A DNA stretch of 64,000 nucleotides from Erythrobacter longus (GCF_000715015.1 NZ_JMIW01000007.1:1-64000); one strand, 5' to 3'. Numbered from the stretch's first letter, positions 25,661 through 34,973 are shown. The notes: generated from the sequence alone by a model not told the origin. Numbers and translations: made by a program.

Positions 25661-27814
25661 TTAGAAGCTAACCCGTGCACTCAACCGGATATTGCGGCCC
25701 GGAAGCGTGACAAAATCCTTGGTAAAGCTGGAATGGCGACGACCGGTTGCATCAAACAGGTTCTCGCCCGCGAGTTGCAGGACGACGTTCTGATTGTTCT
25801 CTAGCGGACGCCACGAGAGGTAGAGATTAACGAAAGTGAAATTGTCAGTCGCTGTTTCAAGACCCTCGGTGCCTGACTTGCCGTCGGTATATTGCACTTC
25901 GCCGCGCACGTTGAAGGCGTCCACATCCGCCTCAAGCGCGCCAAGGAGGCTCAATGGCGGAATACGCGGAACATCCCCGCCGCGTGTCCCGGAAAGGTTT
26001 GCTTTGACGTAAGAGGCACGAAGGTCAGCCGACAGATCAAAGCCATCGCTTTCCACCAGAGGAACGGTCGCATCCGCCTCAAAACCGTAAAACTGGGCAT
26101 CAGACTGGAGGAACTCGAACACAGGCAGATCATCCTCTTCTTCGCCCGTTGGATTGAGGAAGATGTAGTCGTCAAACTTTTGATAGAAGGCAGCCAGATT
26201 AATCGCAGCACCGCCCACGTTGATGCGGGTGAACGCCTCAAGGCCCCATGCGCTTTCAATGCCCAGGTTTGGATCGCCAATCTCGAAGGCTTGCGTTGCG
26301 ATATGCGGGCCATTGGCAAACAGCTCTTCGCCCGCAGGCGCACGCTCGGAACGCGACAAGGTGACACCAATCCGGCCCAGATCATCCTGGAGTTCGGAGA
26401 CAACCGAAACCGCTCCGGAAAACAGGTTAAAGTCGCGCTCTACGCCAACGGTATCAGAATTGACATCAACCCGCTCATACCGGCCCGCCGCCTCGATCTG
26501 AACGCCGCCAAGGTCGATTTCCTGCACAGTGAAAAGCGCAAGCTGCGTCGTTTCATTGGGCGCAACAAACGCCTCTTCGCCCACCGCTTCAAAATCACGC
26601 GAGGTAAATTGAACGCCGATCACACCCCCGCCCGACTGGATAAGCTCAGCGCGCGCTTCGAAGGTTTCGGTCTCGAAAACCGTGCCAACTTCGCTGCCCT
26701 CAAATTCGGTGTGGGTGTAGTCGGAATAGCCCGCGCGCACCTTCAACCGTTCCGCGAACCCGCCGCCAAGAGCGATGTCGCCTCTGAAGTCAAAGCGCCA
26801 TTGCTCAAGACCGATGGAAACCGTCTCTTCCTCCTCGCCCTCTTCTTCTGCGCCGCCCTCGCCTTCTTCACCATGGTGATGGCCGCCTTCAGGGTTGCCA
26901 ACGATGCCATAGAAGGTGTCGTAATATCCGGCCGACGCGCCAAAAGTTGTATCGCCAAGGATCACGCCAATGCCGCCATTAAAGGTGTAGGTTTCGGTTG
27001 CGCTGTTGGGGAGGAACCCTTCCTGAGCCGCCGCCTCGCGAAGCTCTGCCGCTTCTTCCAATTCGCCTTCTTCCTCTTCTTCAGCCGCATCGGCAAGAAG
27101 GTCAGCGCGCAAATCATCGGTGAGCTGAAAGCCCGGGATCTCAAGATCATCAGTCTCACGATAGGAGCCATCGACGTGAACCACGAACATGTCGCCAAGG
27201 GCCACATCAAGCGAGGCACCGCCGCTGCGAAGGTTGCTCACCGTGTCAAACGCGGTCAGCGCGTCGAGCCGCAGGCCGTCTTCGGGGACTTCGGTTGGAA
27301 TGCGGCGGTCCTGCACATTGACGACGCCGCCCAATGCCTGACTGCCGTAAAGCAAAGCTGCGGGTCCGCGCAGAACTTCGATGCGCTTGACCGTCAGGGG
27401 GTCAATCGAGGTTGCGTGGTCAGCCGACGTATTCGCCACATCAGCCGTGCCAAGCCCGTCGACCATAACCCGAACGCGCTCGCCATCCTGCCCGCGCAGG
27501 ATCGGGCGAGAGGCACCGGGCGTAAAACTGGTGGCCGATACACCGGGGAGCTTGTCGAGCAATTCACCAATTTGCCCGTCGAGATTTTCCTGAATGTCCT
27601 CCTCTTCAAGAACGTCCTGCCCGGCAATAAAGTCGAGCTCTTCAAGCCCTTCGGCTGAGACGATGATATTGCTGCCAATATTGATAATAGCAGGCGAAAG
27701 CGGACGATTGGTCGCAGCTTCGCCCTCGCCACTAGTTTCCGCGAGCGCAGGCGCGGCGGTCAAAGCGAATGAGAGGACAGTTGCAACCGCGAGGGGAGAG
27801 GTCAGGGTCTTCAT
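25661..27814 (-). CDS. TonB-dependent outer-membrane receptor, probable zinc receptor (ZnuD-like)
   Basis: 717-aa beta-barrel receptor with a Sec signal (cleavage near ALAE), a plug domain (about 50-160, with 'VSATSFTPGASRPILRGQDG') and a barrel ending in a terminal Phe (LSARVSF). Extracellular-loop segments are rich in Glu and contain GGHHHGEEGEGG, as in ZnuD-type zinc receptors; another loop has a DAAEEEEEGELEEAAE run. A site resembling a Zur box lies 23-45 nt upstream. The start at 27814 (ATG) is preferred to a TTG at 27835, though no strong ribosome site precedes either. Zinc as substrate is inferred from the His/Glu loops and the Zur-like site. Confidence 0.88.
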   Translation of the reverse strand: MKTLTSPLAVATVLSFALTAAPALAETSGEGEAATNRPLSPAIINIGSNIIVSAEGLEELDFIAGQDVLEEEDIQENLDGQIGELLDKLPGVSATSFTPGASRPILRGQDGERVRVMVDGLGTADVANTSADHATSIDPLTVKRIEVLRGPAALLYGSQALGGVVNVQDRRIPTEVPEDGLRLDALTAFDTVSNLRSGGASLDVALGDMFVVHVDGSYRETDDLEIPGFQLTDDLRADLLADAAEEEEEGELEEAAELREAAAQEGFLPNSATETYTFNGGIGVILGDTTFGASAGYYDTFYGIVGNPEGGHHHGEEGEGGAEEEGEEEETVSIGLEQWRFDFRGDIALGGGFAERLKVRAGYSDYTHTEFEGSEVGTVFETETFEARAELIQSGGGVIGVQFTSRDFEAVGEEAFVAPNETTQLALFTVQEIDLGGVQIEAAGRYERVDVNSDTVGVERDFNLFSGAVSVVSELQDDLGRIGVTLSRSERAPAGEELFANGPHIATQAFEIGDPNLGIESAWGLEAFTRINVGGAAINLAAFYQKFDDYIFLNPTGEEEDDLPVFEFLQSDAQFYGFEADATVPLVESDGFDLSADLRASYVKANLSGTRGGDVPRIPPLSLLGALEADVDAFNVRGEVQYTDGKSGTEGLETATDNFTFVNLYLSWRPLENNQNVVLQLAGENLFDATGRRHSSFTKDFVTLPGRNIRLSARVSF

Positions 27815-27836
27815 GGGGGTCGTATCAGCCTTCAAT

Positions 27837-27859
27837 GAGATGTTACACTATATCATTGG
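27837..27859. promoter_or_regulatory. Zur-box-like operator
   Basis: The 23-bp site beginning GAGATGTTACAC and ending TATATCATTGG agrees with the commonly cited proteobacterial Zur pattern (GAAATGTTATA, N, TATAACATTTC) at 17 of 22 defined positions. It lies directly upstream of the His/Glu-rich TonB receptor and would block its promoter when zinc is ample. It is a manual alignment, not a scored match. Confidence 0.55.
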
Positions 27860-28014
27860 CAGCGTTAATGGCGGCATCGCCGCGCCGCGTCCAGCCCAAA
27901 ATGTTCTGAATGCTTATGATTTGGGAAGGATTTTTAGTGTGCGGCAAAATGGACACGCCGATTGGCAGCAGCAAAAGCGCTGCACGCAAAACTCGGGTCC
28001 GTTTTTTGAAATAA

Positions 28015-28089
28015 TGGAGCGGGCGAGGCGATTCGAACGCCCGACCCCAACCTTGGCAAGGTTGTGCTCTACCCCTGAGCTACGCCCGC
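28015..28089 (-). tRNA. tRNA-Gly (GCC)
   Basis: On the minus strand a complete 75-nt cloverleaf: a 7-bp acceptor stem GCGGGCG/CGCCCGC, D arm GCTC/GAGC, anticodon arm CAACC-TTGCCAA-GGTTG with anticodon GCC, a short variable loop, T arm with TTCGAAT, discriminator T and encoded CCA. It lies between the TonB receptor and the thioredoxin gene. Confidence 0.97.
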
Positions 28090-28337
28090 TCACTGACGCT
28101 TCAACAGGAAGTTGTGAAACCACACTTCTCTGTCGGGGTGGCGGGGCGATTAGCAGCGGGCGTACAACCCCGCAACCCTAAAAACGCGCAAAATTGCACT
28201 CTTATTCGCTCACCCGTCTAGCCAGAGACGCTCGCAATCTTCACAAGACCGCAAAACACCCCACATGGGGGAGAAGAATCACTCAGCCCGCGCCTCTGGT
28301 ACGCCCAGGGCCGGCATTGCAAAACAGGAGCCTCCCC

Positions 28338-29273
28338 TTGGCCAGCATGGGACTCAACATCGAAGAACAAAAAGCCGTCGACCGTTTCCGCAAGGAAGTG
28401 GTCGAGCCCAGTATGACGAAACTCGTCATTGTCGATTTCTGGGCAGAATGGTGCGGACCGTGCAAGGCACTCACCCCGGTGATCGAAAAGGTCGCAGCTG
28501 ACTATGCTGACAAGGGCGTGGTGCTTGCCAAGATCAATGTCGATGAAGAACAGTTCATCGCCGCTCAGTTCCAGGTGAAGTCGATCCCAACCGTCTATGC
28601 CCTGTTCCAAGGGCAACCGGTCGCCGACCTCACACAGGCCCGCACGCAAAGCCAGCTTTCGCAAATGATCGACCAATTGCTGGGCCAATTGCCGATTGAA
28701 GCAGGAGCAGGTGATGGCGCACCAAAAGGCCCATCGCCCGAAGAGATCGCACAGTTCATTGGCTTGGGCGAAGCAGCGCTTGCAGAGGGCGATGCCCAGC
28801 GCGCAGCTGGCATTTTCTCGCAAGTCGCAGAATTTGCGAGCGACAATCCAGCAGCGCCTGCCGGGCTTATCAAGGCGCTCATCGCAATGGGGCAAACGGA
28901 CGAGGCAGGCCAAGTGCTGGCCTCGGTTGAAGCCGACCCTGCATTTGCCAACGACCCTGTGATTGCCGCTGCAAAAAGCGCTTTGGAGCTTGCGCAGAGT
29001 TCGGTCGATGATGGTGAGCTTGCAAACCTTCGCGAAGCCGCAAGCGCAAACCCTGACGATATGAACGCACAGCTCGCCTTTGCGGAAGGCGCCTTTGCCG
29101 CTGGCGCACGCGATGATGCGGCGGACACGCTTCTTTCCATGGTCGAGAAAGACCGCGAATGGAACGAGGGCGCAGCGCGCGAAAAACTGCTCAAAATCTT
29201 TGAGGCCGTAGGTCTTGAAGACGAATGGGTGGTGGCTACCCGTCGGCGACTTTCCAAGATCCTGTTCGGCTAA
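28338..29273 (+). CDS. thioredoxin-TPR protein (CnoX/YbbN-like co-chaperone)
   Basis: 311-aa protein. The N-terminal thioredoxin domain (about 20-120) has the active site WAEWCGPCK, both cysteines present (39 and 42), unlike E. coli YbbN, which lacks a CxxC. The C-terminal 170 residues are Ala-rich helical TPR-like repeats. CnoX-type proteins protect clients from overoxidation and pass them to GroEL/DnaK. The start is the TTG at 28338, set by AGGAG 7 nt upstream; the ATG at 28347 is too far from it. The next gene follows after 6 nt. Confidence 0.87.
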   Translation: MASMGLNIEEQKAVDRFRKEVVEPSMTKLVIVDFWAEWCGPCKALTPVIEKVAADYADKGVVLAKINVDEEQFIAAQFQVKSIPTVYALFQGQPVADLTQARTQSQLSQMIDQLLGQLPIEAGAGDGAPKGPSPEEIAQFIGLGEAALAEGDAQRAAGIFSQVAEFASDNPAAPAGLIKALIAMGQTDEAGQVLASVEADPAFANDPVIAAAKSALELAQSSVDDGELANLREAASANPDDMNAQLAFAEGAFAAGARDDAADTLLSMVEKDREWNEGAAREKLLKIFEAVGLEDEWVVATRRRLSKILFG

Positions 29274-29279
29274 AGCATA

Positions 29280-29891
29280 ATGTCGATACGCCTCTCCATC
29301 TTTCCCCTCACGGGCGCAGTCCTTTTCCCGGGCCTGCAATTGCCGCTCCATATTTTTGAACCGCGATACCGCGCGCTTATTGGCGATGCTTTGGTGCGCG
29401 ACCGCCGTATTGGCATGATCCAACCCCAACGCCCGGTAGACGGCGCGCCGCTTTACTCGGTCGGTTGTATCGGGCGAATCGGAGAAATCGAGGCGATGGA
29501 TGATGGCCGCTACAACGTCATCCTCGAGGGGCAATCACGTTTCAGAGTCGTACACGAAATGGATGTTGCGACCGCTTTTCGTCAGGTTGAAGCCGAGCTG
29601 ATCGAAGACGACGAAGACGAAACGCTAAGCTTTGCGCAGCGCGGCGGGTTCGAACAGGAAGCCCGCGAATTTGCCGCAGTGCAAGGATACAGCGTGGATT
29701 GGGAATCGGTAAAACGCTTGGACGATCACTCGCTCATCAACGGTGTATCGCAAATCGCACCATTTGATCCGGCCTCAAAACAAGCCTTGCTGGAAGCGCC
29801 TTCCCTTGGTGAGCGGTGCGAGCTTTTGGTCCAATTGATGCAATTCTTTGGCCGCAGCGACGGCAGCGAAGAAATTACGACGCTGCAATAA
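29280..29891 (+). CDS. LON-domain (Lon protease N-terminal domain) protein
   Basis: 203 aa. Begins with the classic Lon substrate-binding motif FPLTGAVLFPGLQLPLHIFE followed by RYRALI and a 'GRYNVILEGQSRFRV' strand. The AAA+ and protease domains of Lon are absent, so it is a stand-alone LON-domain protein of unknown role, perhaps protein binding. It is probably co-transcribed with the thioredoxin-TPR gene 6 nt upstream, which supports a protein-quality-control role. Confidence 0.88.
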   Translation: MSIRLSIFPLTGAVLFPGLQLPLHIFEPRYRALIGDALVRDRRIGMIQPQRPVDGAPLYSVGCIGRIGEIEAMDDGRYNVILEGQSRFRVVHEMDVATAFRQVEAELIEDDEDETLSFAQRGGFEQEAREFAAVQGYSVDWESVKRLDDHSLINGVSQIAPFDPASKQALLEAPSLGERCELLVQLMQFFGRSDGSEEITTLQ

Positions 29892-29899
29892 GCAGCCGC

Positions 29900-30529
29900 T
29901 TATATGATGCCGAAATTGCCTTTGATCCCGTCGATCACATATTGAGCGGCAAGCGCGGCGAGCAGGACGCCCAAAAGGCGGGTAATAACCGCCTCCACCT
30001 TGTCTCCCAAAAGCCGGATCAGTGGCCCTGCGGCGACAAGAGCGAGCGCTGTGAGAACAAGCACAGCGCCAAGTGCTGCGAACACCTCAAGCGTTTCAGC
30101 GGTCGTGTCTGCCTCGTTCATCAACAGCATAATCGCCGCGATTGCTCCGGGGCCAGCGAGCATGGGCATAGCCATTGGGAAGACAGACACATCTTCCACT
30201 TCGGGATTGGCGTTGATTTTGTCTGCACGTTCCTCGCGGCGCTGCGTGCGTTTCTCGAACACCATCTCAAACGCGATCCAGAACAGCATCAGCCCGCCTG
30301 CAATCCGGAAGCTATCAAGCTCGATATGAAGCGCGCCAAGCAAGCCTTCGCCAAAGAAGGCAAAGATCAAAAGGATCACAGCTGCGATCATCGTCGCGCG
30401 CAAGGCCATGTTGCGCGCCTGTGCTGGCGTCGCTCTTTTCGTGAGGCCCGCATAAATCGGCGCGCAGCCGGGCGGATCGATCACTACAAAGAGCGTGATA
30501 AAGGCGGAGACGAAGAGTTCAGGCAGCAT
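29900..30529 (-). CDS. MarC-family membrane protein
   Basis: 209-aa inner-membrane protein with about six hydrophobic helices. The family motifs 'VVIDPPGCAPIYAGLT' near the N-terminus and 'PMAMPMLAGPGAIAAIM' in the middle are clear. The physiological role is unknown despite the historic link to multiple antibiotic resistance. It is the last gene of the leftward argB-yggT-folD-lipoprotein-marC series. Confidence 0.9.
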   Translation of the reverse strand: MLPELFVSAFITLFVVIDPPGCAPIYAGLTKRATPAQARNMALRATMIAAVILLIFAFFGEGLLGALHIELDSFRIAGGLMLFWIAFEMVFEKRTQRREERADKINANPEVEDVSVFPMAMPMLAGPGAIAAIMLLMNEADTTAETLEVFAALGAVLVLTALALVAAGPLIRLLGDKVEAVITRLLGVLLAALAAQYVIDGIKGNFGII

Positions 30530-30541
30530 TGGCGCCCCTCA

Positions 30542-31309
30542 TCATTCATTGGGCGCAGATGCAAGCGTTTCTTCTATAGCTGTCACCCATTCGCCTTCGA
30601 AAAAGTATTGCGCTGTCACATATTTCATATCGCCTTCGCGGTGTTCCCAGCGCCAACGCAAGGTGCCATCGCGCGACACTTGCATAGCAGAGGCCCCGCC
30701 CGTTCCCTCAGGCACCGGGGGCGCAGGCGGTACGGTTTCGCCCGCACGCGGGCACGTTGCGACAAGCCCTTCAACCAGATCAAGAGCGGTCACGACAATA
30801 TCGCCGTCCTCGAAAACTCGGCGTTTCGGCGGCTGCGGGTCATCAAGACCGGCTGCATCATAGGTCCATTTGAAATCGCCATCGCTCTGGCGCGCCCAGG
30901 TGGTCACATAATTGCCAACCCTACCCTCGCCATCGACAAAGCGTCCCTGGCTCATCGCGAGCGACCCATCGCAGCTTTGGACAACAACACGCGGCCCCCA
31001 TTGGGTTTGAACGCCCGCCTCTTCCAATGCGGGCGCAATCGCCTGAATGGGGGCAACACCACTGCGAAGGTGAATTTGCGCGCCCGGAGCCGCAAAGGCC
31101 AAAGCCGCGCCAGCAAAACCTTGCTCCTGAGCAGCGCGCGCATACGCGATCTCGGTTGAGACAATCGTGCTGGGCTGCGCTTCGCCGGGTGCCTTTGCCA
31201 GAACGCGTTCAATAACCTTGTTGCTAGGTCCACGCGGCGCACTTGAAGTGCAGGCGGATAAGGAAACCGCCGCAACGCCGATAAGGCCATAAGTCAAAAC
31301 GCGTTTCAT
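30542..31309 (-). CDS. uncharacterised lipoprotein
   Basis: 255-aa protein with signal peptide and lipobox SLSAC (Cys at about 20). The mature part contains 'FAAPGAQIHLRSGVAPIQAI' and 'VGNYVTTWARQSDGDFKWTYD', suggesting a nuclear-transport-factor-2/SnoaL-like cone fold; that is inference. The start at 31309 follows GGAGT. It lies 29 nt after folD and 12 nt before marC. Confidence 0.75.
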   Translation of the reverse strand: MKRVLTYGLIGVAAVSLSACTSSAPRGPSNKVIERVLAKAPGEAQPSTIVSTEIAYARAAQEQGFAGAALAFAAPGAQIHLRSGVAPIQAIAPALEEAGVQTQWGPRVVVQSCDGSLAMSQGRFVDGEGRVGNYVTTWARQSDGDFKWTYDAAGLDDPQPPKRRVFEDGDIVVTALDLVEGLVATCPRAGETVPPAPPVPEGTGGASAMQVSRDGTLRWRWEHREGDMKYVTAQYFFEGEWVTAIEETLASAPNE

Positions 31310-31338
31310 GCAGGGTACTCCAATCGTTTTTGGGCAGA

Positions 31339-32232
31339 TCAAATGCCTTCTGGCACTTCGAGCCCGGCATTGCGATGTGCCGCGACCAGTGTGTTGCGCA
31401 ACAGAACCGCAATCGTCATCGGTCCAACTCCGCCAGGAACAGGCGTGATCGCGCCAGCAACCTCGCTTGCCTCGTCATAGGCGACGTCGCCGACAAGCTG
31501 GCCCTTGTCCTTGCCCGGTTCAGGGGGAAGGCGGTTGATGCCAACATCAATGACGGTTGCACCGGGTTTAAGCCAGTCTTTGCGAACCATATTGGGACGG
31601 CCCACTGCGGCCACGACAATGTCTGCGCGCTTGACGACGCTGGCCAAATCCTTGGTCCGGCTGTGCGCGATGGTGACAGTCGCGTTTGCATCCAGCAAAA
31701 GCTGAGCCATAGGCTTCCCGACAATGTTGGAACGGCCAATCACCACCGCATCAAGGCCCGAAAGATCGCCCAGACGATCGGTCAAAAGCATCATACAGCC
31801 AAGCGGGGTGCAAGGCACAAAACCCGATTGGCCAACGCTCAAGCGCCCTGCGTTGATGACATGGAAGCCATCGACATCCTTGTCCGGGCTGATTGATGCG
31901 ATGATGGATTGTTCATCCAAATGCGCAGGCAGTGGCAATTGCACCAGAATACCGTCAACCCGCTCATCGTTGTTGAGCTGGTCGATGAGCGCTAAAAGCG
32001 TCTCTTCGCTGGTGTCATCGGGCAAGCGATGCTCAAAGCTCTCCATATTGGCAGCCACTGTGGCTTTGCCTTTGGAGCCCACATACACCTGGCTTGCGGG
32101 ATCATCGCCGACCAGAACCACCGCAAGACCGGGTTTGCGCCCTGCCGCCTTTGCAAAACCAAGCGCATGGCCGCCGACCCGTTCGCGCAAAGTGGCAGCG
32201 AAGGCTTTTCCGTCAATTCGTGTAGCGCTCAT
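31339..32232 (-). CDS. folD: bifunctional 5,10-methylenetetrahydrofolate dehydrogenase / methenyl-THF cyclohydrolase
   Basis: Interconverts 5,10-methylene- and 10-formyl-tetrahydrofolate with NADP. The 297-aa protein has the substrate-site segment '[17 protein letters not shown]' (catalytic Lys and Tyr region), QLPLP, the '[12 protein letters not shown]' motif, PCTPLG and the Rossmann motif [15 protein letters not shown]. Length and order are standard. The gene for a YggT protein ends 4 nt upstream. Confidence 0.95.
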   Translation of the reverse strand: MSATRIDGKAFAATLRERVGGHALGFAKAAGRKPGLAVVLVGDDPASQVYVGSKGKATVAANMESFEHRLPDDTSEETLLALIDQLNNDERVDGILVQLPLPAHLDEQSIIASISPDKDVDGFHVINAGRLSVGQSGFVPCTPLGCMMLLTDRLGDLSGLDAVVIGRSNIVGKPMAQLLLDANATVTIAHSRTKDLASVVKRADIVVAAVGRPNMVRKDWLKPGATVIDVGINRLPPEPGKDKGQLVGDVAYDEASEVAGAITPVPGGVGPMTIAVLLRNTLVAAHRNAGLEVPEGI

Positions 32233-32236
32233 GGCA

Positions 32237-32524
32237 TTAACGCAGCGAATTGAGAACGATGAGGACGATTTGCGCGCCCACGATCACAACAAGCGGCGAC
32301 AGATCGAGCGCGCCGGTCTGAGGCATGATGTTGCGCACTGGTCGCAAGATCGGGTCCATCAAACGGTTCACCGATTCGTAGATTTGCATCAAAAACTGGT
32401 TCGAATTGTTCACCACATTGAAGGCAAACAAAAGCCCGATCACGAATTGCACGATCACGAGCATGACAAAAACATTCACCAGCAACGAAACGATCTGGAT
32501 AAGCGTATCAATAAGTGTGGGCAT
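32237..32524 (-). CDS. YggT-family membrane protein
   Basis: 95-aa protein with two hydrophobic helices (about 8-35 and 70-92) around the conserved loop '[20 protein letters not shown]'. YggT proteins are linked to cell-division/septum positioning and osmotic tolerance in some bacteria. It is close-packed with folD downstream, so co-expression is likely. Confidence 0.9.
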   Translation of the reverse strand: MPTLIDTLIQIVSLLVNVFVMLVIVQFVIGLLFAFNVVNNSNQFLMQIYESVNRLMDPILRPVRNIMPQTGALDLSPLVVIVGAQIVLIVLNSLR

Positions 32525-32675
32525 GGGGTTTTTTCATTACCTTGTCGTTTGGCGGTCAAGCAGCGCAAAAATGCCGCCTGGCCTCCAGTGTGAGTCCCTT
32601 TCAAAGCGTATTACCCGACTAATACGCCTTTTGCCAGCCTAGAGCTGTTCCCTTCAGGCCGCTTTAGCCGGTGGA

Positions 32676-33593
32676 TCATGCATGCACCAGTGTACCTGCG
32701 CCCCTTGCAGTGAAGAATTCCAACAGCATCGCATGCGCAACCCGGCCATCGAGCACAACTGCGGCCTCGCAGCCAGAATTGACCGCCGTGACGCAGGTTT
32801 CAAGCTTTGGCACCATGCCGCCTTTGATCACGCCCTTTTCGCGAAGAAGGGCGATGTCGGCAGGGGTCAGGTCGGTCAAAAGGTCACCGTTTTCGTCCAA
32901 CACACCGGGCACATCGGTAAGCAGGAACAAGCGTGCCGCCCCCAAAGCTGCGGCGATTGCGCCTGCCATTGTGTCAGCGTTGATATTGTAAGTTGCGCCG
33001 TCCTTGCCCGCTGCGATGGGAGCAATCACCGGGATCATCCCTGCGGCAACCGCAGTGTCGATGACCGATGTGTCGACGTGATCGGGTTCCCCTACAAATC
33101 CAAGGTCGACCACCTTTTCAATCAGGCTTTCAGGGTCTTTGGCCGTGCGGCTGACTTTTCGTGCAGAAACAAGGCCACCGTCCTTGCCAGAGATACCAAT
33201 CGCCTTGCCGCCGGCATTGCTGAGCCATCCAACAAGCTCTTTGTTGATCGCGCCCGACAAGACCATTTCGGCGATCTTCGCAGTGGCTTCATCGGTCACG
33301 CGAAGGCCATCGACAAATGTGCTTTCCACCCCGAGCCGGGCAAGCATATCGCCAATTTGCGGACCCCCGCCATGGACCACCACCGGATTGATCCCAACGG
33401 CCTTCAGCAGCACGATGTCTTCGGCAAAATCGCGCGCCGCTTGAGGCTCTCCCATGGCGTGCCCGCCATATTTGACCACAAATGTACGGCCAGCATAGCG
33501 CTGAAAGTAAGGCAGCGCCTCGATCAGCACTTCAGCTTTTGCAAGGTCAGGAGCCGCACCAGATTTGTCAGCGGCGCCATTGGAATTGACCAT
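32676..33593 (-). CDS. argB: acetylglutamate kinase
   Basis: Phosphorylates N-acetylglutamate in arginine synthesis. The 305-aa amino-acid-kinase-fold protein has '[11 protein letters not shown]' (phosphate-binding Lys), '[14 protein letters not shown]', '[15 protein letters not shown]' and '[12 protein letters not shown]'. The N-terminal extension of about 25 residues and its overall type fit the arginine-sensitive hexameric class, though the kinked N-terminal helix cannot be judged by eye. It is the first gene of the leftward series. Confidence 0.95.
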   Translation of the reverse strand: MVNSNGAADKSGAAPDLAKAEVLIEALPYFQRYAGRTFVVKYGGHAMGEPQAARDFAEDIVLLKAVGINPVVVHGGGPQIGDMLARLGVESTFVDGLRVTDEATAKIAEMVLSGAINKELVGWLSNAGGKAIGISGKDGGLVSARKVSRTAKDPESLIEKVVDLGFVGEPDHVDTSVIDTAVAAGMIPVIAPIAAGKDGATYNINADTMAGAIAAALGAARLFLLTDVPGVLDENGDLLTDLTPADIALLREKGVIKGGMVPKLETCVTAVNSGCEAAVVLDGRVAHAMLLEFFTARGAGTLVHA

Positions 33594-33822
33594 GATGTAA
33601 GTCTCGCTTTTCTACGTGAGGACAGGGTCTGTCTCGTGCAGCGCTTAGCGGCTAAGTCCGCTCTAGGAAAGAAGGCGGTAGAGCGTTTCTTTTACAAGGT
33701 CGGCGCGCAACCTTTATGAAATTTTCCCTTCCCTTTGTAACCGAATGCTGTTTCCATGATAACCAGGGAATGAACAGGGGTTCCAGAACGCGCCCTGTTT
33801 TGAATGTGGATGGAGGAATTTA

Positions 33823-34170
33823 ATGAATACTAGTCGTCTAAATGGTTCGATCGCTCTTGCAGCGGCCGCAGGTCTTGCCGCTGCGTGCTCGGGCGCAGCT
33901 GAAGCTCCAGAGACAGCTGAGGCAGGCGCCTCAAACACTGAAGAGGCAGCACTTGCAGACGCAGGCGCTGGTGAGAAAGAGAAATGCTTTGGTATTTCGC
34001 TTGCCGGCAAGAACGGCTGTGCAGCAGGTCCGGGCACAAGCTGTGCAGGCACTTCGGTCATCGACTATCAGGGCAATGCATGGACCTATGTCGACAAGGG
34101 CACTTGCGAGACCACGGAACGTCCCGATGGTACATTTGGCTCACTCGAAGAGACCACCAACATCGGCTAA
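33823..34170 (+). CDS. DUF2282 bufferin-precursor-like (BufA1-type) small lipoprotein, orphan
   Basis: 115-aa protein. The signal region ends in AAAC|S, so Cys22 looks like a lipobox cysteine. An acidic Ala-rich spacer follows, then the DUF2282 core (about 52-96) with four cysteines at 55, 66, 74 and 95 in the contexts [19 protein letters not shown] and KGTCE. DUF2282 proteins are the precursor family of bufferins, copper-binding ribosomal peptides whose cysteines are modified by a DUF692 (MNIO) enzyme with a DUF2063 partner. Neither enzyme is encoded in this window, and the gene is monocistronic with its own terminator. It may be unmodified, modified in trans, or serve another metal or redox role. 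Confidence 0.8.
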   Translation: MNTSRLNGSIALAAAAGLAAACSGAAEAPETAEAGASNTEEAALADAGAGEKEKCFGISLAGKNGCAAGPGTSCAGTSVIDYQGNAWTYVDKGTCETTERPDGTFGSLEETTNIG

Positions 34171-34226
34171 TCGCCGCAATCACGCGAGTTTGGGGCCGCT
34201 CGGTTTCAAACTGCAGGATTTCAAGA

Positions 34227-34259
34227 AAGCCGCCAGGGTCAAACCTTGGCGGCTTTTTT
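34227..34259 (+). terminator. Rho-independent terminator of the DUF2282 gene
   Basis: AAGCCGCCAGG and CCTTGGCGGCTT form a GC-rich stem around a short loop, followed by six T. It lies 57 nt after the stop. Confidence 0.9.
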
Positions 34260-34279
34260 GCGCTCGTATTGGCCCCAGA

Positions 34280-34318
34280 GACTGGATATTGAGACTGGGT
34301 ATTGAGACTGGATATTGA
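34280..34318 (+). repeat. 13-bp tandem repeat, three copies
   Basis: GACTGGATATTGA is repeated three times (the middle copy with G for A), followed by a partial fourth. It lies between the DUF2282 terminator and the SNase-like gene, in the likely leader of the latter. Confidence 0.9.
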
Positions 34319-34364
34319 GACCGGCTCTTTCTTTGGCGCGTCGTAATGCTAGTTTAATGCGCGA

Positions 34365-34973
34365 ATGCCCCGCCGACCATCTCGCCCCCGATTTCGCACC
34401 CGATTTCGCCGCCGATTTCGCCGCCGATCCGGACGCCAGCGCCGCCTCCGATCCCGGCGCGGCGGACTGTTCAACAATGCGCTCTGGTGGCGAGCGCCCC
34501 TTGTTGTCTTCATCTTGGTGGGGGTGTGGTGGTTCGCCTCCCAATCTACCGAGGCTGAGCAAGGGTGGACCAAAGTTACCACACATTTTGCCCTTTGCGG
34601 TGTCGGCCCTCGCGAAGAAGGGTGCGTCGTCGACGGGGACACTGTGTTGATCGGTGTGTTGATTGGCGCAGGGCCACAGAAGCGGCGCATTCGCTTAACC
34701 GGATTTGACACGCCAGAACTCGATGGTGCCTGCGATGCGGAAAGGAAACTTGCAAGGACTGCCAAAGCACGCCTCCACCGATGGCTTGGCCAAGGCCCCT
34801 TTGAATGGGACGGCGGCGACAATCCTCCGCGCGATCAGTATGGACGAGAGCTTCGAGCGGCCCGCCGCATTGCCGATGATGGCTCTGAGGAAACACTGGC
34901 CGAATATATGATTGCAAGCGGCCTTGCCGCTAACAATGGATGGGGACAGACGCCCGGGGACTGGTGCACATAA
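34365..34973 (+). CDS. SNase-like (thermonuclease) domain protein with membrane anchor
   Basis: 202 aa. The first 33 residues are almost all Arg/Pro/Phe and are encoded by short near-repeats (34381-34434, units like CGATTTCGCCGC). Then comes one membrane helix (about 45-60, 'APLVVFILVGVWWFAS') and an SNase domain with CVVDGDTVLIG, 'RIRLTGFDTPELDGAC' and DQYGRELR, covering the Asp, Arg and Glu expected in the active site. The true start may lie after the Arg-rich part, for example near the membrane helix, but no in-frame ATG is there. The substrate is unknown. Confidence 0.75.
   Translation: MPRRPSRPRFRTRFRRRFRRRSGRQRRLRSRRGGLFNNALWWRAPLVVFILVGVWWFASQSTEAEQGWTKVTTHFALCGVGPREEGCVVDGDTVLIGVLIGAGPQKRRIRLTGFDTPELDGACDAERKLARTAKARLHRWLGQGPFEWDGGDNPPRDQYGRELRAARRIADDGSEETLAEYMIASGLAANNGWGQTPGDWCT

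Noticed and set aside
25892-27658. 588-codon open frame opposite the TonB receptor gene
   Set aside because: It is the antisense shadow of a clearly identified receptor; no motif, ribosome site or plausible N-terminus.
25661-27814. TonB receptor as siderophore receptor
   Set aside because: His/Glu-rich loops and a Zur-like site point to zinc; there is no siderophore gene nearby. Substrate still unproven.
29816-31159. 447-codon open frame opposite marC and a lipoprotein gene
   Set aside because: It spans two genes with good family or signal-peptide support on the other strand, and its translation is His/Arg/Cys-rich with no domain.
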